A stretch of DNA of 64,000 nucleotides from contig JAHBXE010000012.1 of the NCBI GenBank assembly GCA_019636625.1, forward strand, positions 60,258 to 124,257, in the 5' to 3' direction. Source of the stretch: Phycisphaeraceae bacterium. Its GTDB lineage: Bacteria > Planctomycetota > Phycisphaerae > Phycisphaerales > UBA1924. Within the stretch, counting starts at the first letter, position 1. Each line of letters opens with the position of its first letter. A program made the translations under genes and the position numbers. Under the pieces are notes generated by a model that saw only the letters and a list, made by a program, of their open reading frames with translations, was not told the DNA's origin and did not search any database. Below are positions 17,439-26,992 of the stretch, piece by piece.

Positions 17439-18794
17439 ATGTCGAAAGCCGCGGTCATTGTTGCGCTGATTCTGGCGATGGGTTTGGGGGTTGCGGCGCT
17501 GCTGGTCACGCAGGCTGGAGGCAATCCGAGTGTGGCAGGGCCGCTGTTGACATTCGATCCCGCTTCCGTCACGGAACTGCGGGTGGTGTATGCGGATGGC
17601 TCGGAACAGGCGGTCGTAAGGGCCGGCTCGGGTTGGATGGTTGTGCTCCGGACGAAGGCGGGGGCGGAAAAGGAGTGGCCCGCGGCGACGACGCAGGTCC
17701 ATGCCGCGCTCCGGATTTTCGCCAATCTCGTGCCGGAGCAGCCGGCGGATGGGAAGGTCGTCGAGCCCGCGGGAACGCTCCGGGTGGTGGCGGGCGACGG
17801 GGCTCATGAGTTGGCGATCGGCAGCCAGCGGCTCGGCGGGCGGGTGCTGGTTCAGGCGGGCGACCGCGCGGCATGGCTGGACGCGTCCATAGCGGAAATG
17901 CTCATCGATACCGGGATCCGGGCGTGGCGAAGTCCGGCAGCGCTGCCCGGGCTGGGGATGGACGCCTCTCGCATCAGCGTCCGCGGGCACGCGGGCGGCG
18001 AAGTGTCACTCGCGCGCATTCAAGGGCGGTGGGCGCTCCGGGAACCATTCGCCGAACCGGCCGATCCAGAAGCCGTCCACCGGTTGCTGGCGCTGCTGGC
18101 GGCGGTGCGAGTCGAGGACTTCTGCGACAACGGCGCCCCCGCGGACACGGGGCTGGATACGCCCGCGGCAACGCTGATCATCGAATCAGACTCGCGGGAT
18201 GCGGCCGGTCGTTCCACGACGACGCGTCAGGCGGTCAGCGTCGGGCGTGCGGCCGATGTCGCCGGGCGAACCGTCATCGCTCGCCTCGAGCGTTCAGGGG
18301 AGGCGGCGTTCGCGGACACCGTGATCCTGCATGGCGAGCCACTCGCGGCCATCAACGCCGACCCGCTGCACTATGTGGCTCGCCGGGCGCTGCAGGTGGA
18401 GCCATCCGAAGTCGGTCAACTCATCGTCAGGCGGGCATTTGTGGAGGGCTCGTGCGCTGTCGTCGGGTTTCGTCGCACGCTTGACGGCTGGGAGACACGG
18501 TGTGGCGAGGAGGCTTGGCGTGTTGCTTCCGCCGATGATGTCAAGTTGGTCACGAGCCTTGTTGACCTCCTCGCGACGACCCCCGCCGAGATGGTGACCC
18601 GGCGAGGGACGGCGGAGGAGTCGGCACTGTCCGCGGCCGCCACGGTTGAAGCGTTCAGCCTGGGTGGCACGCCGATTGGCCGAGTCGATCTGGATGTGGA
18701 GGCGACGCGTTTGGTCTCCCTGACGGATCGAGTTCGGCGCCAGTACCCTCCGGGAGTTGGTTCGTTGGTGGCGGAGTGGCTGGGTCGAAAGTAG
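17439..18794 (+). CDS. DUF4340-like membrane-anchored protein, stand-alone copy
   Basis: 451 residues. One N-terminal transmembrane segment (SKAAVIVALILAMGLGVAALLV) then a long extracytoplasmic beta-rich domain. The opening LTFDPASVTELRVVYADGSEQAVVRAGSGWMV matches the layout of DUF4340 proteins (target of a repeating strand that compares lipid/ABC accessory factors), and resembles the DUF4340 gene at 20154. That copy belongs to a GldG-type export operon; this one sits on the other side of purD on the opposite strand. Role unknown, probably part of the same envelope export process. Only two Cys residues are visible in the mature domain. Confidence 0.6.
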   Translation: MSKAAVIVALILAMGLGVAALLVTQAGGNPSVAGPLLTFDPASVTELRVVYADGSEQAVVRAGSGWMVVLRTKAGAEKEWPAATTQVHAALRIFANLVPEQPADGKVVEPAGTLRVVAGDGAHELAIGSQRLGGRVLVQAGDRAAWLDASIAEMLIDTGIRAWRSPAALPGLGMDASRISVRGHAGGEVSLARIQGRWALREPFAEPADPEAVHRLLALLAAVRVEDFCDNGAPADTGLDTPAATLIIESDSRDAAGRSTTTRQAVSVGRAADVAGRTVIARLERSGEAAFADTVILHGEPLAAINADPLHYVARRALQVEPSEVGQLIVRRAFVEGSCAVVGFRRTLDGWETRCGEEAWRVASADDVKLVTSLVDLLATTPAEMVTRRGTAEESALSAAATVEAFSLGGTPIGRVDLDVEATRLVSLTDRVRRQYPPGVGSLVAEWLGRK

Positions 18795-18823
18795 CCGCCG
18801 GGTGGGGTGGGATGGGGACGTGT

Positions 18824-20110
18824 TCAGGCCTTGATGCCGATGTCGCGCCGCATCTGCTTGCCTTCAAAGTGAACCAGATCCGCCGCGCGATAGGCCAGCG
18901 ACCGGGCTTCCTCGATTGAAGAGCCCGCGGCCGTGATGCCGAGGGCACGGCCGCCCGCGGTGACGATCGTTCCATCCGCCGTTCGCCTCGTGCCGGCGTG
19001 ATGAATCGTGACGCCCGGCACCGCCGCGGCGGCTTCGAGGCCGGTAATTGGCAGACCGGCCCGTGGACTGTCCGGGTACCCCGGCGCCGCGAGCACGATA
19101 CAGCAGGATGCTCCGGGCTTCCACGCAAGATCGATCTCGTGCAAGCGACCCTGGCAAGTCGCCGTGATGACGTCGAGGAGGTCGGACTCGAGCCGGACCA
19201 TGAGTGCCTGGCATTCGGGATCGCCGAATCGGCAGTTGTACTCGAGCACCTTGGGTCCGGCGGGCGTGAGCATGAGTCCGGCGTAGAGAACGCCGCGGTA
19301 GTCGATGCCTTCGCGCCGGAGGGCGTCGAGCGTCGGCACGAGCACCTGACGCTCGATCCGCTGCATGAGCGCCTCATCCACCTGACGTGAAGGGCAGAAC
19401 GCCCCCATGCCTCCCGTGTTCGGCCCTGAGTCACCATCGCCCAGACGCTTGTGATCCTGGCACGTCTCCATCACGTAGATGTTGTGACCGTCCACGAGGG
19501 CCAGCACCGAGACCTCAGGGCCTTCAAGGCGTTCCTCGATGACGACCTGCGAACCCGCCGCGCCGAATATCTTGGCGACCATGATCTTGTCGATGGCATC
19601 CACGGCCTGTCCGGTGGTATCCGGAACGAACACGCCCTTGCCCTTGGCGAGGCCGGCGGCCTTGATCACAGGTGGGTTGGGACGGGAGCGGACAAACGCC
19701 GTCGCCGCGGCGGCATCGTCGAAAATGCGGGCCTCGGCGGTGGGGATCGAAGCCCCGCGCATGAGCTGTTTGGCCCACGCCTTGTCGGCTTCGAGGCGGG
19801 CGCCGTCGGCGCCGGGGCCGAAGACCAGGCGTCCATCCGCCCGCAGCTTGTCGGCCCAGCCCTCGGCCAGCGGGTCTTCCGGTCCGATGACGACAAGGCT
19901 TACGTTGTGCTTATCCAGAAACTGAACAAGGCGGTAGGCCTCGCGGATGTTGACGGGAACATCAACGGGAGTGGCCAAGGCCGCCAATCCCGGGTTGTCA
20001 GCGTGCGTTGTGAAGAGCCTGCCGAGGCGAGGGGATTGGCGCAGCTTGATGGCCAGTGCGTGCTCTCGCCCGCCGCCGCCCATGAGGAGAACATTGATCG
20101 GTTGGGACAT
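18824..20110 (-). CDS. purD: Phosphoribosylamine-glycine ligase (GAR synthetase)
   Basis: 428 residues; ATP-grasp enzyme joining glycine to phosphoribosylamine in de novo purine synthesis. Landmarks: VLLMGGGGREHALA at the start, VVIGPEDPLAEG, ADGRLVFGP, KAAGLAKGKGV, LEGPEVSVLALVDG, GDSGPNTGGMGAFCPS, YRGVLYAGLMLT and YNCRFGDPECQ. Length is typical. It lies 43 bp downstream of the DUF4340 gene on the same strand and may be read from the ABC operon, although the functions are unrelated. Confidence 0.96.
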   Translation of the reverse strand: MSQPINVLLMGGGGREHALAIKLRQSPRLGRLFTTHADNPGLAALATPVDVPVNIREAYRLVQFLDKHNVSLVVIGPEDPLAEGWADKLRADGRLVFGPGADGARLEADKAWAKQLMRGASIPTAEARIFDDAAAATAFVRSRPNPPVIKAAGLAKGKGVFVPDTTGQAVDAIDKIMVAKIFGAAGSQVVIEERLEGPEVSVLALVDGHNIYVMETCQDHKRLGDGDSGPNTGGMGAFCPSRQVDEALMQRIERQVLVPTLDALRREGIDYRGVLYAGLMLTPAGPKVLEYNCRFGDPECQALMVRLESDLLDVITATCQGRLHEIDLAWKPGASCCIVLAAPGYPDSPRAGLPITGLEAAAAVPGVTIHHAGTRRTADGTIVTAGGRALGITAAGSSIEEARSLAYRAADLVHFEGKQMRRDIGIKA

Positions 20111-20153
20111 CGGGGCAGGGTAGGGTGGGGAAGCGCATCGAGCGATTCAGGGA

Positions 20154-21341
20154 TTACTGCGGACCGTTTGGCACTGGCTGCGGCGGCGATTCGGGGTTCA
20201 GGAACTGGGCTTCATTGCCGGTGTTCAGCGATGGTGGCGGGGCGGGAACCTTGCTCTTGAGCAGCGATGCGACGGTGGTCCGAAGCGTGGTGGCCTTGTA
20301 GTCCGGGAGTTGGAACGCCCACTTGGCGGTCTTCTCGTTGAAGTCAATCACTTCCTTCTGGACTTCCTCGGGCTTCTTCTCCGGCGCAGGCTGCCCCTCC
20401 ACCGTGGGCGTCTCCTCAAAGGATGCGAGGATGTGAGCCCAGAGCTTGCCACCCTTGTCAACCGTTTCGACATGCACGCGGAGGCCGTCGAAGGTGAGGA
20501 ACTCGCCCTTCGGGCCTGGCTTCACGGTGTCATCACCCGCGGGGGGTGGGAAGACCTGGCCGGCCGGAGCGACGTCTTCAAACGCCATGTAGTCCAGGGC
20601 CGCGCCGACGGTGTCGCCCGCGGTGTCGTACATCAGCTCCTCACCCGGCGGGATGTCGTGGACCGTGAACTTGGCATCCTTGTCCTCCCGGCTGACCCGG
20701 GTCTTCGAACCGTCAGGGAACGTAAGCTCGGCGGACTTCATTCGGGCGCGGGGGACATTCGGGAGCTGCGCATCCACCCACCCCGTGAAGGACTCGGGGA
20801 CGTCGATGCGACCATCGGCCAGCCATGACTGCGCTTCCCCCGAGCGGCGAAGGTAGGTTGATGGCTTGGAGTCCCAGCGTGTGCTGCCCACGATGACCGC
20901 GGCGATGGTGTCGCCCTTGCCGTCCTTGAGCGTAAGGAGTGTGGACGAGCTGGCGGGGGCATCGGGGGAAGATGGCTTGGATGAGCCGGGGTCTTCAACG
21001 CCGATCTTGGCGTAGTTTTCCGGCTTGCTGGTCTTGGGCTCCAGAACTCGAATCTGGGACAGCGTCCGGACAATCTCGACGATCTTCTCTGCCTTCGCGG
21101 GGTAGCCGCCCTTGTCCGCAACTTCCCACCCGGCCTCGCCCTTCTTGAACGTGAACTCCTTGTCGCCTTTGCGCACCGCGAGTTGCTCAACGGCGTTTAT
21201 CTTGCCCGCCAGATCGGGGAACACCTTGTCGGTCGCGACTTCGGACTTTTCCTTGGCCCGGCCCTTGGTGGACACCACCGCCGCACCCACGCCCACCACG
21301 ATCGTTGCGGCCACCAGCACGATGAGAGTCGAGGTCTTCAT
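20154..21341 (-). CDS. DUF4340 domain protein of the GldG-type ABC operon
   Basis: 395 residues. N-terminal membrane anchor (MKTSTLIVLVAATIVVGVGAAVV) followed by a large periplasmic-side domain. FKKGEAGWEVADKGGYPAKAEKIVEIVRTLSQIRVLEP is the characteristic DUF4340 segment (given here in outline: GW-x2-AD, then a Lys/Glu helix). The tail (residues 350-395) is Pro-rich. AGGAA precedes the start. It follows the GldG-like gene by 15 bp and is the usual fourth member of this export set. Proposed role is as an accessory subunit with the GldG-like protein; direct biochemistry for the family is sparse. Confidence 0.8.
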   Translation of the reverse strand: MKTSTLIVLVAATIVVGVGAAVVSTKGRAKEKSEVATDKVFPDLAGKINAVEQLAVRKGDKEFTFKKGEAGWEVADKGGYPAKAEKIVEIVRTLSQIRVLEPKTSKPENYAKIGVEDPGSSKPSSPDAPASSSTLLTLKDGKGDTIAAVIVGSTRWDSKPSTYLRRSGEAQSWLADGRIDVPESFTGWVDAQLPNVPRARMKSAELTFPDGSKTRVSREDKDAKFTVHDIPPGEELMYDTAGDTVGAALDYMAFEDVAPAGQVFPPPAGDDTVKPGPKGEFLTFDGLRVHVETVDKGGKLWAHILASFEETPTVEGQPAPEKKPEEVQKEVIDFNEKTAKWAFQLPDYKATTLRTTVASLLKSKVPAPPPSLNTGNEAQFLNPESPPQPVPNGPQ

Positions 21342-21356
21342 CGGTTCCTCCGTCGA

Positions 21357-23294
21357 TCAGTTCAAGCTCTTGACGGCCCGGCTGCTGCGCCGGCGGTTGA
21401 CGCGGTACACGCTCAGGCCGACCGCAAACAGCCCGATCACGATCGGCATCGCCGCCAAGTTCAGCACCTTGAGGCGGGAGGCCAGAGCCTTCTCTTCCTT
21501 CTCCGACTGGTACTTCACCTCGCGAAGGTCCTTGCGTGTCTGAAGCTCCGCCGCCCGCAGGTCCTTGAGTTTCTGGTCCATCTCCGGGGTGAGCATCAGC
21601 GCCTGACCGGTGGGGGATTGCCGGAGAATCTCGTTGATCTCCTGCTCGATCTTGCTCCGTTTGCCCTCCAGCTCCGTGCGCTTCTCGTTGAACTTCTGCT
21701 CGGCCTCCTTGCGGATCTTCTCCACCCGGTCGAAGGGACGCTGGAACTTGCCGCGGGCGCGGATGCTGATGAGATCGCTCGAGCCGCCCAGGTTGTCCAG
21801 CGCGCCGACAACAAAGTCCCCGTTGTCGGCCATCTTCTGGTAGCCGAGAACGAAGTTGCCGAGCCGGCTCTCCTGCACCCAGAACTGGTCCTGGAGAATG
21901 TCGCAGTCGGCGACCACGATGACGTTGATGGGTTCGGCCGACTCCCCGATGTGTCCGGGCTGGGGCTTGTCGTTGGGCTCCCCTTCCGGCGCGGCGGGCT
22001 TGTGCGGGTCGCCGGAAGGAAAGGCCGACTTGACCTTTCCGCTGATCCGTGCCGCGAGCGTGTAGGTTGTCTTGCCGTTGGGAACGAACTCCGCCAGCAT
22101 TTTCTTGGGGTCGGGGATGAACTGGAGTTGGGTCGTTTCGATCAGCATCGACGAGGTGCCGGTCTGGAGCAGCGGCTCGAACGTGATTGGGGCGTCCGGA
22201 CGCTTGGTCAGCACGCCCGCCGAGGCGACGTTGATTTGTTGCAAACCCCCGGTCACGGAATCCGCCGACGAGAGATTGCCCCTGTCCTTGGTCAGGCCCA
22301 GCCACGCCACGAACGTCACGGATTCCGGCCGGGTCCGGCTTCCCATGGAAACCTTGAGCGCGGCATCAGAATCCGCGGCGAACACGCCGGACGCGAGGTC
22401 GATCCCCCATGCGGAGAACAGGGCCTTGAGGTCGCTGTTCTTGGGGATGTTCATCGTCTGCATCGGGTTGAGGCCCGGGGGAGAGTCGGCCTCGCAATGG
22501 GGATCGACAAAGACCAGGAGGCGCCCGCCCTTGAGGACGAACTGGTCGAGCAGGTACTGCATCTTCTCGCTGATGCCCTTGGGATGCACCAGCATGATGA
22601 CGTTGACGTCGGCGGGGAGTTCCGCGGCGTCGGGCGCGATGGTCTTGACGTCGAAGAGTTCCTTGATCTGGTTGGTGATCTGCCACGGCGGGGTGTTCTG
22701 CCCGCGCATGAGCGGGTTGTTCATCACGCCCTCGATGGGCAGGTAGCTCAGCAGGCCGACAGCCTTCTTCTCCGTCGCGGAGAGCAGGTGGATCATCCGC
22801 GTGAGGTTGTATTCGAGGAGTTCGCCCTTGGTCGGGTCAAAGAAGGGAATGACCTCCCGCTTGTCCGTTGAGTTTGTGCCCACCAGGCCGAAGTAGAACC
22901 GATCCTGGCTGCGCCCGGTGGGAACGCCGATGATCCCTTCCGCCACGGCCTTGTCCTCCGTCTCGCTGAACGGCTCCGGGCTCACGAACTCGAGCTTGAG
23001 TTTGTCACCCGAAGCGAGCTGCAGCTCACGCAGGACTTCCTTCACGCGCTGCGCGTAACTCTTGAACTGAGCAGGGACATCGCTCGATGTCGCCTCGGAG
23101 TAGTAGAGTGTCAGGCGAATCGGCTCGTCCAGTTTGGCGACGATCCGCTTGGACCCCTGCGAGAGCGTGTAGAGTCGCTGCTCGGTGAGGTCCAACCTCG
23201 CCCGCCCCAGCGTGCCAGTCGCCAGGATGTTGACGCCGATGAACAGCGCCAGCGCCAGGGCCAGCCCGATCGTGGTCAGAAAGGTCTTGCTCAT
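21357..23294 (-). CDS. GldG-like ABC-associated membrane protein
   Basis: 645 residues. N-terminal transmembrane helix (LTTIGLALALALFIGVNILA), then the hallmark LDLTEQRLYTLSQGSKRI, an extracytoplasmic IFT52/GldG-like domain with GGRLLVFVDPHCEAD (positions about 255-270), a charged helical, probably coiled-coil stretch at about 540-610 (KIRKEAEQKFNEKRTELEG), and a C-terminal transmembrane helix before RVNRRRSSRA. GldG proteins work with GldA/GldF-type ABC transporters in Bacteroidota gliding; homologues outside that phylum occur without gliding and are best called ABC export auxiliary subunits. Three bp separate it from the permease gene. Confidence 0.85.
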   Translation of the reverse strand: MSKTFLTTIGLALALALFIGVNILATGTLGRARLDLTEQRLYTLSQGSKRIVAKLDEPIRLTLYYSEATSSDVPAQFKSYAQRVKEVLRELQLASGDKLKLEFVSPEPFSETEDKAVAEGIIGVPTGRSQDRFYFGLVGTNSTDKREVIPFFDPTKGELLEYNLTRMIHLLSATEKKAVGLLSYLPIEGVMNNPLMRGQNTPPWQITNQIKELFDVKTIAPDAAELPADVNVIMLVHPKGISEKMQYLLDQFVLKGGRLLVFVDPHCEADSPPGLNPMQTMNIPKNSDLKALFSAWGIDLASGVFAADSDAALKVSMGSRTRPESVTFVAWLGLTKDRGNLSSADSVTGGLQQINVASAGVLTKRPDAPITFEPLLQTGTSSMLIETTQLQFIPDPKKMLAEFVPNGKTTYTLAARISGKVKSAFPSGDPHKPAAPEGEPNDKPQPGHIGESAEPINVIVVADCDILQDQFWVQESRLGNFVLGYQKMADNGDFVVGALDNLGGSSDLISIRARGKFQRPFDRVEKIRKEAEQKFNEKRTELEGKRSKIEQEINEILRQSPTGQALMLTPEMDQKLKDLRAAELQTRKDLREVKYQSEKEEKALASRLKVLNLAAMPIVIGLFAVGLSVYRVNRRRSSRAVKSLN

Positions 23295-23297
23295 GGT

Positions 23298-24074
23298 TCA
23301 GGCCTTCTTGGCATCGACGACGATGGCCGTCGCGAAGAGGAACACGGCGATCATGGAGAAGAAGAACACGAGGTCGCGCAGGTCGATCACGCCCTTGCTG
23401 ATGGAGTCGAAGCGGGTCAGGAAACTGAACCCGGCGACAGCGTCCACCACCGCCGCGGGCGCCCACCCGCTGAGCATGTCCATCACCGGCGCGTAGCCGC
23501 TGATGAGAAAGCCGAAGCACAGCACCACGGTGATGACAAAGGCGATGACCTGGTTCTTGGTCAGGGCGGAGACGAACGACCCCACGGCGAGAAATCCGCC
23601 GGCCATAAGGAAACTGCCGATGTACGCGGCGACGATCACGCCGTTGTCGGGCTTGCCGAGGTAGTTCACGGTGACCCACATCGGGAATGTCATGGCCAGC
23701 GCGATACCGGCAAACGCCCACGCGGCGAGGAACTTCCCGAGTACCGCCGCCGGCAGGGGGATGGGCAGGGTCATCAGCAACTCGATGGTGCCCTGCTTGC
23801 GCTCCTCCGCCCAGAGCCGCATGGAAATCGCCGGGATCAGGAAGAGGTAGAGCCACGGGTGGAAGTAGAAGAACGCGCCGAGGTCCGCCTGGCCGCGGTC
23901 GAAGAAACCGCCCAGGTCCTTGGACCACGTGAAGACGCCCGTGACGAACAGGAAGATCACGATGAAGACATACGCGACAGGAGTGACGAAGTAGCCCGCA
24001 AGTTCACGCTTGAGCACGCACAGCGTTCGCGAGAGAGGATTCAGGCTTCGTGGGGTCGTGGCGGCGGTGGTCAT
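23298..24074 (-). CDS. ABC-2 family transporter permease (GldF-like)
   Basis: 258 residues with about six hydrophobic segments (for example YFVTPVAYVFIVIFLFVTGVF, FYFHPWLYLFLIPAISM, and the last one before the final KKA). ERKQGTIELLMTLPI is the conserved coupling helix region of ABC-2 permeases such as NosY, GldF and CcmB-like exporters. Its start overlaps the stop of the ATPase gene in an ATGA arrangement, so translation is coupled. Partner of the ATPase at 24071 and the GldG-like protein downstream. Confidence 0.88.
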   Translation of the reverse strand: MTTAATTPRSLNPLSRTLCVLKRELAGYFVTPVAYVFIVIFLFVTGVFTWSKDLGGFFDRGQADLGAFFYFHPWLYLFLIPAISMRLWAEERKQGTIELLMTLPIPLPAAVLGKFLAAWAFAGIALAMTFPMWVTVNYLGKPDNGVIVAAYIGSFLMAGGFLAVGSFVSALTKNQVIAFVITVVLCFGFLISGYAPVMDMLSGWAPAAVVDAVAGFSFLTRFDSISKGVIDLRDLVFFFSMIAVFLFATAIVVDAKKA

Positions 24075-25024
24075 GCCTTGACTCCTTCTCCGGCGGTCAT
24101 CGACCGGAAGACCTCGTCCAGACGGCCCGCTTCGGCGTGGAGTTCATCCAGCTCCCACCCCTTGGTTCGGGCGTGGTGGCCGATCTCGTCGATGATCGCC
24201 CGCCCACCCTTGGGGAGGACGAGGAACGACACGGCGCCGTTGCGGCCCGGGGCCTCCTGAACGTCGGAAACTCCGCCGAGGCTCCGCAGATCGCCCCGAA
24301 CGGCCGCGGCACCGCCGGAGGCGTTCCGAACAGTGACGGTGACGGCGTTGTGAAAGCGGCTCTTGGCCTGAAGCTGGGACGGGGTGCCATCGGCGATGAT
24401 CTTCCCGCGGTTGATGATGACAGCCCGCGTGCAGACGGCCTCGACTTCCTCGAGAATGTGGGTCGAGAGCAGGATGGCTTTCGTGGCGGCCATCGACTTG
24501 ATGAGGCTGCGGACTTCGTGCTTCTGGTTCGGGTCCAGGCCGTCCGTCGGCTCATCCATGATGAGCACGTCCGGGTCGTGCAGGATGGCCTGTGCAAGCC
24601 CGACGCGGCGTTTGAAGCCCTTGGAGAGCGTGTCGATGGTCTGGCGCATGACCCCTTCCAGATGCACCATCCGGACCACCGCTTCAATCCGCTCGGTCTT
24701 GGCCCTTCCCTTCAGGCCTCTCACTCCTGCGACGAAGTTCAGGAACGATTCGGGGGTCATATCCGCGTAGGCCGGGGCCCCCTCGGGCAGGTAGCCGATG
24801 ACCTGTTTGACCTTCAAGGGCTCCTTTGAGACATCGTGCCCCGCGACGACGGCGGTGCCGGACGTGGGGGTAAGGAACCCGGTAACCATCTTCATGGTGG
24901 TGGACTTGCCGGCACCGTTGGGGCCCAGAAAGCCCAGCACCTCGCCGCGCTGCACGGTGAACGAAACGCCATCGACAGCCGTGAAAGGCCCGAAGCGTTT
25001 GACCAAGTGTTTGATCTCGATCAT
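24071..25024 (-). CDS. ABC transporter ATP-binding protein (GldA-like)
   Basis: 317 residues from the ATG at 25024 (GAGG 7 bp upstream). Nucleotide-binding domain of the ABC-2/CcmA type: GFLGPNGAGKST (Walker A), the Q-loop region GYLPEGAPAY, signature LSKGFKRRVGLAQAIL, VLIMDEPTDGLDPNQ (Walker B plus D-loop) and LSTHILEEVEA (H-loop). The C-terminal 90 residues form the accessory domain common in this group. First gene of a five-gene minus-strand run: ATPase, permease, GldG-like, DUF4340, purD. Confidence 0.93.
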   Translation of the reverse strand: MIEIKHLVKRFGPFTAVDGVSFTVQRGEVLGFLGPNGAGKSTTMKMVTGFLTPTSGTAVVAGHDVSKEPLKVKQVIGYLPEGAPAYADMTPESFLNFVAGVRGLKGRAKTERIEAVVRMVHLEGVMRQTIDTLSKGFKRRVGLAQAILHDPDVLIMDEPTDGLDPNQKHEVRSLIKSMAATKAILLSTHILEEVEAVCTRAVIINRGKIIADGTPSQLQAKSRFHNAVTVTVRNASGGAAAVRGDLRSLGGVSDVQEAPGRNGAVSFLVLPKGGRAIIDEIGHHARTKGWELDELHAEAGRLDEVFRSMTAGEGVKA

Positions 25025-25255
25025 GCGTTGCCTCGCGAATACCCCGGCGGAAGTGGGAACTGGCTGGGGGAGAGGGGGCCGGGGTGGGGGACATTCTTGC
25101 AGGGGTTTCGTTGACTTCAATCTTGGAAGTGACGGTTTGTGGGCGTACCAACAGCCGGTTGGACGCTTATTCCGCCAACGGATCCAGGCGCTCGGCACAG
25201 GCTGAGGGCGGGGCCATTACCGGCGAGCGGGGCGACCACCCGTTAGGATCGCGGC

Positions 25256-26887
25256 GTGTCCAAGCTGAGCATTGAAGATGAGGTCTTGGCGAATCTCCGG
25301 CGATTGCCGCTGGGGCCGGGGGCCGAACCGAACGGCTGTGTGGGTGATCTCGGGCTGCCGCTGGACTACCTGCGGCGCGCGGCGGATCGCGTGATCCAGT
25401 CTTCGTTCCGTGAGAGGTCCCGCCTGGTCATGGGGGATGGTGGGATGGAACACTCCCCTCCCAGCCCGCCCCCTCAATCGGGGCCGTTGCCGGAGTGGAT
25501 CGAGATCGCCGCGGAACACGTGGCGCCCGTTCAATCCCTGGAGGAGTTTCGTCCGGCGGATCCGGCGTTTCGGGCTGAGCTTGGCTTGCCGTTGTGTACC
25601 GACGCTCTCCGTGTGCGGTCGGAGAACGTGGTCGATCGTCCGCAATGGATCCGGGTCCAGGTTACGAGCGCTGGCTACTACGCGGGTCCCGGCGATGGGG
25701 GAAGCCTCGACATTCTTCGCCAGCTCGTCGAGGGCAATGAGGAAGTGACGGTGTTCGCGAACGTTGAGAGCCGGCACCTGGGTGCCGTCGCGGCGAACGC
25801 ATCGCTGTGGAGGCCGGGCCGCGGGGTCCGATTGGTGCTCGCTCCCGTTCCGTTCACAATCTCGCAGTGGGCGAGGGACAATGCTCTGGCCGTGCACGGT
25901 GATGGCGGTGGGTCGCGCTCGCTCCTCACCCCGAGATGGGCGGGTCGGGGTGAAGAAGGCGGCATTTACATTCCCGGCGAGTCTCTCGCAATGATCGGCC
26001 TGGCCGCGGCTGGATGGGATGTGCGACAGTCGGATCTTGTGTTCGAAGGCGGCAATGCCCTCGTCGTCGATGAAGGGGCCCGGCGGGTGCTCCTGCTGGG
26101 TGAGGGGGAGGTGCACCGAAACGTGGCAGTACCGCGCGACGAGGTTGTGCGGCGATTCCGAACGAGATTCGCGGTGGATGAGGTGATCGTCCTCCCCGCG
26201 GCGTCATTCCACATCGACCTGGAGGTCGCGGTATTGCCCGGTCACGATCGGCCCGTGGCCCTCGTGCCGGACACGCTGAGCGCGGTTCGGATCGTCAGCC
26301 GGCTGGCGGCACGAAAGTTGGCGGAGGCGGGGCGGATCGCATCAGCGGCCGCCGCGCAATGCGGGGATCCGAACTGTCCTCTGGCCGCGATGCTCGGGGC
26401 GCTGCTGCCCGGAGTGGATGATCGCTCCCTCGGGGGCGGAAGGTACCCGTACGAACTGGCCAGGCTGTTCCGCGCGTCCGAGGTTGACTCGGGGGTTGGC
26501 AACTACCTTCGCGTCTGGTTTGCATTGGACTACCTGATGGCCGAATGCGGGATCGGGGTTCAAGGCGAGAGCCACTACGCCGCTCATCTGAGGGCGATCC
26601 GGCGGCAGGAGCGCGATCGGGCGGCGATCGCGAGGCAACTCCGGCAGCGAGGGTGGAAGGTCGTCAAGGTTCCGGCGATCTCGTCCGAGTCGTGCAGCCT
26701 GAACCCGGTCAACGGTGTCTGGATGGGTGATCGGTACCTGATGTCTGCGTACGGCGGGTTCTTTGTGGAACTGGACCGCGCCGCCGAGGATGTGATCCGG
26801 CGCGAAGGGGTCGAGGTTGGAGCAGTTCTGACCGGGGAGACGCAGCGGCGGGGCGGGGGGCTGCACTGCGCGGTGTCGGTCGGATGA
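25256..26887 (+). CDS. Guanidino-modifying enzyme of the protein-arginine-deiminase / agmatine-deiminase superfamily
   Basis: 543 residues, GTG start with AGGA upstream. The C-terminal two thirds carry the amidinotransferase-fold catalytic pattern: WARDNAL with Asp208, DLVFEGGNALV (the conserved EGG-N), FHIDLEVAVLP with His319 and Asp321 (the H-x-D of arginine deiminases), SLNPVNGVWMG, and GGGLHCAVSVG with the nucleophilic Cys538 six residues from the end. These suit hydrolysis of a guanidino group to a ureido group on arginine or a derivative. Residues 1-150 match nothing I know and could be a substrate or protein-binding extension. No signal peptide. Neighbours do not suggest a pathway. Confidence 0.72.
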   Translation: MSKLSIEDEVLANLRRLPLGPGAEPNGCVGDLGLPLDYLRRAADRVIQSSFRERSRLVMGDGGMEHSPPSPPPQSGPLPEWIEIAAEHVAPVQSLEEFRPADPAFRAELGLPLCTDALRVRSENVVDRPQWIRVQVTSAGYYAGPGDGGSLDILRQLVEGNEEVTVFANVESRHLGAVAANASLWRPGRGVRLVLAPVPFTISQWARDNALAVHGDGGGSRSLLTPRWAGRGEEGGIYIPGESLAMIGLAAAGWDVRQSDLVFEGGNALVVDEGARRVLLLGEGEVHRNVAVPRDEVVRRFRTRFAVDEVIVLPAASFHIDLEVAVLPGHDRPVALVPDTLSAVRIVSRLAARKLAEAGRIASAAAAQCGDPNCPLAAMLGALLPGVDDRSLGGGRYPYELARLFRASEVDSGVGNYLRVWFALDYLMAECGIGVQGESHYAAHLRAIRRQERDRAAIARQLRQRGWKVVKVPAISSESCSLNPVNGVWMGDRYLMSAYGGFFVELDRAAEDVIRREGVEVGAVLTGETQRRGGGLHCAVSVG

Positions 26888-26992
26888 TTCCGCAGTGCAA
26901 GCGGAGGAAGTGGATTCGGTCGCAACTGTTAGATTTGAAGGCAGGGTTCGCACTCTGTCGTGTGCACGACGCACATAGAAGGCGAACCCACC

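Noticed and set aside
26862..26899. Nine-bp inverted repeat TGCACTGCG/CGCAGTGCA across the end of the deiminase-like gene as a terminator
   Set aside because: The arm lies over the codons of the catalytic Cys, the loop is 20 nt and no T tract follows, so coincidence is likely.
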